Assembly (NCBI GenBank): GCA_964035575.1
Contig: OZ037885.1
Location: forward strand, 1,054,001-1,118,000
Direction: 5' to 3'
DNA length: 64,000 bases
Source of the DNA: Rhynchopus sp. YZ270_cl-10
Lineage: Eukaryota > Euglenozoa > Diplonemea > Diplonemida > Diplonemidae
Positions 57,201 through 64,000 of this stretch are shown in pieces. The position numbers were made by a program, and so were the translations under genes. Every line of letters begins with the position of its first letter. Within the stretch, counting starts at the first letter, position 1. Under the pieces are notes generated by a model that ran no database searches, was not told the origin of the DNA, and worked only from the letters and a program-made list of their open reading frames with translations.

Positions 57201-58303
57201 AGAAATACATGTTCGTGAAAAACATTTGCAAGTCAAAATTCAACCACAATACGGTCATTTTGTGCATACCCTGTGACTGTAGTGGCTAGAGAACACGCAT
57301 GCAGACCTGTTCCTTGCAATTTCCAGTGTTGTGTTTATCAATGCATGCATCCAGAGGACCTCTGGTTTACGTAATCGTAGGCACTCCTGAGCAAAAATGA
57401 AGTCGGTTTTTGACCCAAAATCGGGGTGTGTGGGCCCCAATTTGCTCCAAATTTGGCCGAAAATTGGGATTTTTCTGAAAATTTCATTGTGCTCAGCAAA
57501 AATCCTTGCTTTTTTGAAGAATTTTTCAAAAAATATGCTATACCCCCTATGACTGGACCCAACTCCCCTCACCCTTTTTTTTTTTCACCCAAAAGGGCCG
57601 GAAATTTTACACACTAATACACAAACTTACGGACCCCCCACAGTCCCTCTCCCTGTTCCCTGTCTACCCTGGGTCAGCAGCGCCGAAAAATATTTTGAGC
57701 AAAAAACAAGCTGACCTCCCCAATCTTGAAATCTGGATTCCTGGATAAGACACTGACCCCCGAAAAACCCGAAAAGGGTGACTGTGTCCGTCAACGGTGG
57801 AGGTTTTCGCAGGAAACACTAGTTTTCGCCACCCAGGAGAGAAAACCAGAAAAAACCAGTTTTTTCCGGAATTTTGGATTTTCACCCTAATACCCTGAGA
57901 GATACTCCAAAAAAAAAAAAAAATGCAGAAAAAAAAAAAGGAAGGATGTACGTGTTACACCCTTTAGTGCTTACTGTTTGTGTTATAAATAGTAAGTATA
58001 TGAATGTATTCTTTTTTTTTTTTTCTCTTCAATTTTCAGGGTCCTCAACTGTAGACAAAGTCTGGCCACAGATTTGTCTAAGTTAAAAAAAAAGGCTAAA
58101 AAAAAATTTTCGCGCTCCGCGCGAAAAGGTCCTGTACAAAGCTAAAAATTGGGGGCTTTTTTTTTTTGTGTTGCTTTTTCGAAACTCGTTAAGTGGTCTT
58201 TTCATTTCAATAGAAGAGTTCGACAAATGAACAATCACACCCCACCCCACCCCTTCGCCCCACCCGTACCCCTAACCCCATTGTCCCCCCAACCTGATAA
58301 GCA

Positions 58304-59066
58304 TCACACAGAAACTCTAACCTTCTTTCTTTTAAAGGCTTCAAAAATCCTTTGGATTTGGTCAGGCGTAAATTTATTCTCATTTGTCTCTGCCTGTTTG
58401 CACATAAGAATGCATAGCAGACTTGAATCCAGCAGTTTGTTTCTGTAGCTATTCTTGACGTACTTCATGCCGTTGAAGCAGCGCTCGTCTTCAACTGATG
58501 TGACGGGGATTGACAACCCAAGCAAAACAAGATCCCTCATAATGGGGTAGGCGTCTCCTGCGGAACTTGTCAAGAATGTTGCGATCAGGTCCGAAGTGTC
58601 CTTTGTTGTAGTTCTCTTCGACAAAACGTCCACCAGGATCCTCCATTCTTTCACAGCTACAGCTTTCTTTGTCTCCAGACTGTTCAGTTCTGGCGACTCC
58701 TCAACGAACGGCGTCGTGTCCACGCTCAGTAACGGCGTTGTTTGAGTGCGCGATATCACAGTATGCTCCGTCTTGGAGTACTCTGGTCTCCCACGCGTCT
58801 TCTCGCCCACAACATCGTACTTTTTGTACTCGAGTGTATGCAGCTCAGTAAATTCCTCGATGAGCTTCTTCACCTCGGTGTTGCCGTAGATCGCCAGCCC
58901 GTCCGCGTTAGCAGGGAGGTTGCGGATGTCGAATACTGAGAAGCATCTCACAATGTCCATGTTCACGAATCGTTCACTGAGGCACTTCAGCAGCTCCTTG
59001 AGGTATGGCTTGCAGACCGTGTCGTGATGAATCGCAAAGTTCCGACGGGAAAGTTTTGTACCGTGG
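58304..59066 (-). pseudogene. hAT transposase, C-terminal block (dimerisation region)
   Basis: Open frame reading LSRRNFAIHHDTVCKPYLKE ... then LPANADGLAIYGNTEVKKLI and the hAT C-terminal signature: DAYPIMRDLVLLGLSIPVTS, VEDERCFNGMKYVKNSYRNK and LLDSSLLCILM. DER supplies the expected third catalytic acidic residue. It continues the frame of the N-terminal block (61193-63276) exactly if the insertion and one 9-bp repeat are removed, totalling 948 aa. Confidence 0.88.
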
Positions 59067-59345
59067 CATTGATTAGGTATCTAAGGTGCACAGGGTGCCT
59101 GAAAACCCACTGCACGAAACTCTCCCGAAACCCCCCGGAACTGGATTTTGAAAAGGTGCACAGGGTGCTTTTGGCCCCCGAGAAAGGGTGCACAGGGTGC
59201 CTTTTTTGGTCCCGAAAAAGGGTGCACAGGGTGCCCTTGAGATTGGCACCCTATGACTTTCACAGGCAAAACTTTTTTTTTTGCTTGAAAACTTTTCACC
59301 TTTCACGTGTATGGAGCCTCTGACCAAGGAAAACATATTCTGAGG

Positions 59346-59533
59346 GCAGTACACAGTACACAGTACACAGTACACAGTACACAGTACACAGTACACAGTA
59401 CACAGTACACAGTACACAGTACACAGTACACAGTACACAGTACACAGTACACAGTACACAGTACACAGTACACAGTACACAGTACACAGTACACAGTACA
59501 CAGTACACAGTACACAGTACACAGTACAGTACA
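59346..59533. repeat. Heptamer tandem repeat CAGTACA, about 26 units
   Basis: Nearly perfect units with no interruptions until the last (CAGTACAGTACACC). Located within the foldback-like insertion. Confidence 0.93.
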
Positions 59534-60030
59534 CCCTCCGTCAGCAGGGAAGCATAGTATTACAGTGAGGACTAGTACAACACAAACCACTTTAGTAGCC
59601 CAAGAACCTCACATAAAGCAGAAACTCACTAAAGCAATATACACAGTATACAGTATACACAAGAAAAAAAGCCATCTCTCAGGGAAGCATGGTGGTGCAA
59701 CAACACATGGCCACATATGCCCACCCACAAAGCACCAACCAGCAGGCGCAACAAAAAACCCGCACAACCACACCAACCAGATAACGCAACCTGCAGATTC
59801 CCGCGGGTTTGCGGGTTTGCACACCTGCACCCACCCGCCAGCTTATCGACCACACCAACCAGATAAAGTGCCTGAACCCCGAGATTTTCAGGCACTGTCT
59901 TGCCAGTACAATAGTAAAGTGCCCTTGTCTGGACATCTAGCTGTTTACATACTCGCTTGACTAGTAAGTACCCCCTCTGTCACTGGATGTAGATAAAAAA
60001 AAGCGAGCCTAGGGCTAAGTTGAACAACAC

Positions 60031-60031
<1 letters not shown>

Positions 60032-60073
<42 letters not shown>
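60032..60073 (+). repeat. Poly(A), A42, within the insertion
   Basis: Uninterrupted A-run between GAACAACACC and CCCCGAG; it begins the second minisatellite region. Its origin (slippage or a retroposed tail) cannot be told. Confidence 0.9.
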
Positions 60074-60075
<2 letters not shown>

Positions 60076-60755
60076 CCGAGAACCCTATCAACCACACCAG
60101 CCGGATAACGCAACCTAGAACCCGCAAACCCGCGCACCCGCACCAACCACGAGCCGGATACCGTAACCTAGAACCAGCAGGTTCCCGCGCACCCGCACCC
60201 ACCAGCCAGCTTATCGACCACACGAACCAGATAACGTTGCCCGAACCCCGCGCACCCGCACAACCACACCAGCCGGATAACGCAACCTAGAACCCGCAAA
60301 CCCGCGCACCCGCAAACCCGCAAACCCGCACCAACCACCAGCCAGATAACGTAACCTAGAACCAGATAACGCAACCTAGAACCAGCAGGTTCCCGCGCAC
60401 CCGCACCCACCAGCCAGCTTATCGACCACACGAACCAGATAACGTTGCCCGAACCCCGCGCACCCGCACAACCACACCAGCCGGATAACGCAACCTAGAA
60501 CCCGCAAACCCGCGCACCCGCAAACCCGCAAACCCGCACCAACCACCAGCCAGATAACGTAACCTAGAACCAGATAACGCAACCTAGAACCAGCAGGTTC
60601 CCGTGCACCCGCACCCACCAGCCAGCTTATCGACCACACGAACCAGATAACGTTGCCCGAACCCCGCGCACCCGCACAACCACACCAGCCAGATAACGTT
60701 GCCCGAACCCCGCGCACCCGCACCACCACACCAGCCGGATAACGCAACCTAGAAC
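60074..60755. repeat. ~208-bp higher-order minisatellite (CCAGATAACG / ACCCGCAC motifs)
   Basis: AGAACCAGCAGGTTCCCG starts units at about 60171, 60378 and 60586, spaced 207-208 bp. Each unit is itself built from short CCAGMYAGATAACG, CAACCTAGAACC and CGCGCACCCGCAC blocks. The last unit is truncated and rearranged. Confidence 0.8.
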
Positions 60756-61192
60756 CTGCTCAGTGCGTGAAGCCCAAACACCTGTTTAACCACACGAACC
60801 TGGACAACACAATATGCCAGTGTTTCTCAAACTGGGTGAGTAATATTGGAAGCCTGGATCCGGTGCACAGGGTGACATAGTGGTTCCACATCCGGTGCAC
60901 AGGGTGCCCCCAAAAGGTGCACAGGGTGCCTTTTTGGCACTGGATCCGGTGCAGAGGGTGCCCGCAAAAAACGGTGCACAGGGTGCCCCTAAAAATCCGG
61001 TGCACAGGGTGCCCCTTTTAATCCGGTGCACAGGGTGCCATTACGGGTTCGCAATCCGGTGCACAGGGTGCCACCCACGTTATAAGCCCCGGCTAAAAAG
61101 CACCCTGTGCACCGGATTTTTTGGCACCCTGTGCACCGGATTTTTTGGGGGCACCCTGTGCACCGGACCGGCACCCTGTGCACCGGAGTGGC

Positions 61193-63276
61193 CATTGATT
61201 ATACCTCGGTACCCATTCTGGGTAGAACGGGAACATGTTCGGGTTGGTTTCAAGCAACGACAATGACGCAACACATTTGTCGATGTGGCTGCAAACGGTG
61301 AGCAGGTTTGTGTTCCTGCTCTGGAGCGACGTCGACAGCACGTTCAACTCGTCCAGGACCACCGTCATGAAGGACAACGTTGCAAAAAAACCGGGCTCTT
61401 TGATGTGCTGCGCGATGAACGGTGCTTCCACGTCGCCGGCCTCTCCAAGCTTGCACAGGGCGCTGTGCACGGCGGGGTACTCCTTGCGGACGGTGCTGCA
61501 ACACCTGCCGTTGGTGAGCCACCGGGTGTCACCCGGCTTTGCGATGAGGATGTCACAGTACTCACACAAGTCGCGAAGTTCCTCCAGCATCTCCTCCAGG
61601 GTGTCGAGCTTAATCTTGGATCCCGAAAAAAAAACCCACACCCACCGCAGGCCGTCGAAGAACCGGGTAATCTCCGGCGATTTCCCCTCTGCCGCTGCTT
61701 CTGGGCCACAGAGTGCGAGGGAGTGTGCGTAGCACCAGGTGAAGAGGGCGCCTGGGTTTATGTCTGCACGGATTTGTTGTTGGCAGCCCTTGTTCGAGGA
61801 ACGCATTGCCGATGCGCCATCAAACGAGCATCCACTCATCTTCCCGTAGTCGAGCCCGAGCTGGTCTATCCACTTCGTCAGCAACGACGCGTAACCAGCC
61901 CCCGTCTGGTCCTTCAGCTCACCCATCATGATGAGCTTCTCGACGGGGGTGGCACCGACCATGTATCGCACGACGAAGACGAGTTGCTCCTTCTTGCTGA
62001 CGTCGCGTGAGCAATCCCCCGACAGGCCCCAGAAACGGGAGGCTTTGACCTGCTTGAGGAGGTCTTCTGTCAACACCTCCGTGATGCAGGACATGATCTC
62101 TAAGACTGCACCGCAGCTGAGATAGCGTATTTGTTGTCTGAGGTATGCCTCCATGTCGGTGCACTCCAGCTTGTCTGCGAAAAAACTCAGAAACTCCTCC
62201 AAGTTAGAGTGCCCTACACCTTTGCGCGCGAGGAAAACAATAACCTCAATGCATATTTTCAGCATTTTTTGGTTGAACTCGACTTCTTTGTCGCTGTTGG
62301 CGTGCAACGTGTGAAGCACGGTTCCATTGGAAGCCTGCAGAGCGGCAGCCTTCACGAGACGTTGGTGTTTGGGGTCGCCTGCATGCGCAGGGAGGTCTCT
62401 GGCGAGCTTGGTCTTTGCATGAGAGAAAGCACCACAATACAAGCACTTGAACTTGTCTTCACCCACCACCAACCAGGGGGAAAAACGGTTCAAATGGCCC
62501 TGCACCGTGCTCTCCCGCAGACCCATACAACCTTTCTCCTGCGCTTCGCGTTTACGTTTCAGCGTGTTGGTGGAGTCGGTGTTCGCTGGTGCGGTCGTGG
62601 TGTTCGTGAGGTTGGGATTGTTCGTGTTGGAGTGCGTGGGACCTAAGAAGACAACATCGCCGTCAGAAGAGTACTCGTCGACATCATCGATTTCCATTGC
62701 TGCCTCGGGTTGCTCGGATGCTGCGTTGCGTCTCACTGGCACACATTGCTCCTCCTCCTCTTCTTCGGACGTTGAATCCACGTACTTAACAGCACTCACC
62801 TGTGGAGCCATCATCACCACACGTTTCTTCACCTTCTTGCCTTGCGACACCTGGCTCTGCACAGACACGGCAGAGGCATCGCTGTCTCCCCCCTTCTCTG
62901 CTTCGTTCATGGCGAACTCATGCGCCTCCGCAACGATCGTCAGGATCGTCTTCCGCTTGCTCCCCTCCCTGTCGTCGTCCGCCAGTTTGGCGCGATCAAA
63001 CTCCTTCAACCAGAGTTTGAGCACCTTGTTGGTGTCGTTCTGGTGGTTTTTAAACCCCCTCACCGTCCCCTCCGCCACAAGAAAAAGGTGAAGGGAAGCG
63101 AGCCGGGGTGTCGGACCATCGGGGATGGACTTGTACTTGCCTGAAGACCACAGGTCGTAGTGCGTATCCCCTTTGTTGGGTTCCACCACACGTACCACAG
63201 GTGCCGCAACAGCTCCCTTCTTGAACATGGACACGATGGTGGGCTGTGCTTTGGAGGTCTTGGCAGTGGCAGGCAT
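61193..63276 (-). pseudogene. hAT transposase, N-terminal block (BED finger and catalytic core)
   Basis: Starts MPATAKTSKAQPTIVSMFKK at 63276. A BED-type zinc finger spans about residues 255-310 (FSPWLVVGEDKFKCLYCGAF ... DLPAHAGDPKHQ). The RNase H-like core begins with FWGLSGDCSRDVSKK (first Asp near 422), then SFDGASAMRSS (second Asp near 487) and CYAHSLALCG (C-x2-H). It ends NMFPFYPEWVPRYNQ where the insertion begins; reading on into it adds about 30 foreign residues to a stop at 61093. It resembles the ZNF862-type hAT lineage. The acidic, Ser-rich linker (STSEEEEEEQ, residues 160-215) is unusual. Confidence 0.9.
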
Positions 63277-63534
63277 TTTTGCGGATGAGTTTGTTCAATT
63301 GTAGTTAGTCTGAGGAGGTGGCTTGTGTGGGTGGGTACAATGGGGTCCGCGCAGGTGAGGACTGAGGGAGTCTTGAGGGAACTCATTTTTTTTTTTTGTT
63401 TTCAGTAAAGCTTCTTCTCTTTCAAACCACCCAAAAACCCAAAACCCAGGTTTTGTCTAACTTAGACAAAGCGTTTTTCAAAAAAAAAAAAATTGTCTAA
63501 GTTAAGGCCTAACTTAGACAGGTTGAGGACCCTG

Positions 63535-64000
63535 TCAATTTTTAATTCAAATGACTCTCTTTTTGTGAATCACTTTCTTTTCTGAACTGTTGAACAGCAA
63601 TTCAGGACTCGTGTTTTCTAAGATCTCATAAATGGCTCTTCCCAGACACCACATCCGTTCTATCCTTCAAAGATGTGAACTGTCTGTAGAAGACAGCCAA
63701 CTGGTTTTTAGGAAATGTTTGCGTTGTTCATTGTTACAGAGGCTTAGGTTCATCTTATAAACTTTTCTATTTTTGAGTCAAGTCTTTGCCACGCATTAGA
63801 GTTCTTGTACTCTGCTCTTGGTGACTGCCATGGTTTTGTGTGGCTCCGCTATGTCTCCACCGAGAGTTTCAGCTATTTCGGCTTCTCCCCATCGTATTTT
63901 CTTTGGCCACCAATATTATCTTTTTTTTTTTCTATCACGGCTAACATGCGCCATTACAGCGAAACTCCGCCGCGCCCGATTCCCTGGTGTGAAGAGGCAT
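63535..64000. other. Right flank of the hAT element; nothing coding recognised
   Basis: Begins with the right target duplication. GAGGCTTAGGTTCATCTTAT at 63739-63758 is a copy of the dispersed motif. CCACCAATATTATC near 63907 resembles one end of the 70-bp MITE-like element. Confidence 0.5.

Larger units (their letters stand above)
53949..57897. mobile_element. 3.95-kb non-autonomous hAT-like element with 8-bp target duplication
   Basis: It starts CAGGGTATTAGGGTG (53949-53963) and ends with the exact inverse CACCCTAATACCCTG (57883-57897). The flanking 8-mers AGAGATAC (53941-53948 and 57898-57905) are identical. Terminal CAGGG and an 8-bp duplication are typical of hAT transposons. No transposase is recognisable. 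The interior is a composite: an internal inverted pair (about 53976-54014 and 54713-54748), an octamer array, a nested TA-flanked element and degenerate tandem repeats. Confidence 0.85.
59076..61192. mobile_element. 2.1-kb foldback-like insertion inside the transposase gene
   Basis: Flanked by identical 9-mers CATTGATTA (59067-59075 and 61193-61201). Both ends carry GGTGCACAGGGTGCC motifs: several at the left (59084-59240), and at the right about nine forward followed by four inverted copies (60860-61187). No gene is inside; the middle is minisatellite DNA and a long poly(A). Tandem-repeat inverted ends and a 9-bp duplication recall foldback elements or MULEs. Confidence 0.75.
58037..63534 (-). 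mobile_element. 5.5-kb hAT transposon with 8-bp target duplication
   Basis: The left end CAGGGTCCTCAAC (58037-58049) and the right end GTTGAGGACCCTG (63522-63534) are perfect inverted repeats. The duplication TCAATTTT is identical on both sides (58029-58036 and 63535-63542). Subterminal GTCTAACTTAGACA-type motifs are repeated near both ends (58074-58084 and 63456-63520). The transposase is encoded on the - strand in two blocks separated by a later insertion (59076-61192). Intact ends, a perfect duplication and long open frames point to a young element. Confidence 0.93.

Noticed and set aside
59073-59534. Repetitive YCVLCTV coding frame
   Set aside because: Produced by the CAGTACA heptamer array, which is open in several frames; no start context or domain.
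60376-60747. - strand Gly/Ala/Cys-rich frame over the minisatellite
   Set aside because: An open frame arising from the 208-bp repeat; not conserved as protein between units.

Overview
The window is nuclear DNA of a protist, most probably a euglenozoan and possibly a diplonemid; that assignment is an inference. Every recognisable host gene lies on the + strand. Several genes start shortly after a pyrimidine-rich tract and an AG, as expected for spliced-leader trans-splicing of polycistronic transcripts. Ordinary cis-introns also occur. All five intron types I can place start GTATG and end in a CA-rich ...CACAG.

Layout. 1-1.9 kb: the 3' part of a BspA-like leucine-rich-repeat gene, followed by an orphan stalk/transmembrane fragment of a surface protein. 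3.4-32.4 kb: a tandem array of five units of about 5.45-5.59 kb, made from four neighbouring genes. These are A (490 aa, poly-Q), B (309 aa secreted Cys-rich protein), C (371 aa, ubiquitin-like domain plus WD40-type repeats) and D (259 aa, charged/helical). The unit boundary cuts through A and D, so only the leftmost A and the rightmost D are complete; each internal junction carries a truncated D joined to a headless A. 32.8-42.7 kb: ordinary genes, namely a probable YAP-binding/ALF4/Glomulin family protein, a small membrane protein, an actin-like protein with a signal peptide, and the ribosome-biogenesis factor NIP7 with two introns. 43.7-53.4 kb: two large single-pass surface proteins, one with a C-type lectin head and a cytoplasmic zinc ribbon completed by splicing, the other with a Gly-rich head and an AVPT mucin-like stalk.

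53.9-63.5 kb: transposable-element territory. A 3.9-kb non-autonomous hAT-like element (8-bp target duplication) contains a TA-flanked pogo/mariner-like element. It is followed by a 5.5-kb hAT element (8-bp target duplication) whose 948-codon transposase is split by a 2.1-kb foldback-like insertion flanked by a 9-bp duplication.

The surface-protein genes share modules: a near-identical stalk segment occurs at 1.5 kb and 51.8 kb, which suggests heads are exchanged on common stalks. Small palindromic elements and dispersed 30-60 bp motifs recur in intergenic DNA and in NIP7 introns. I saw no tRNA, rRNA, spliced-leader RNA or CRISPR, and no retrovirus-like or Polinton-like element.
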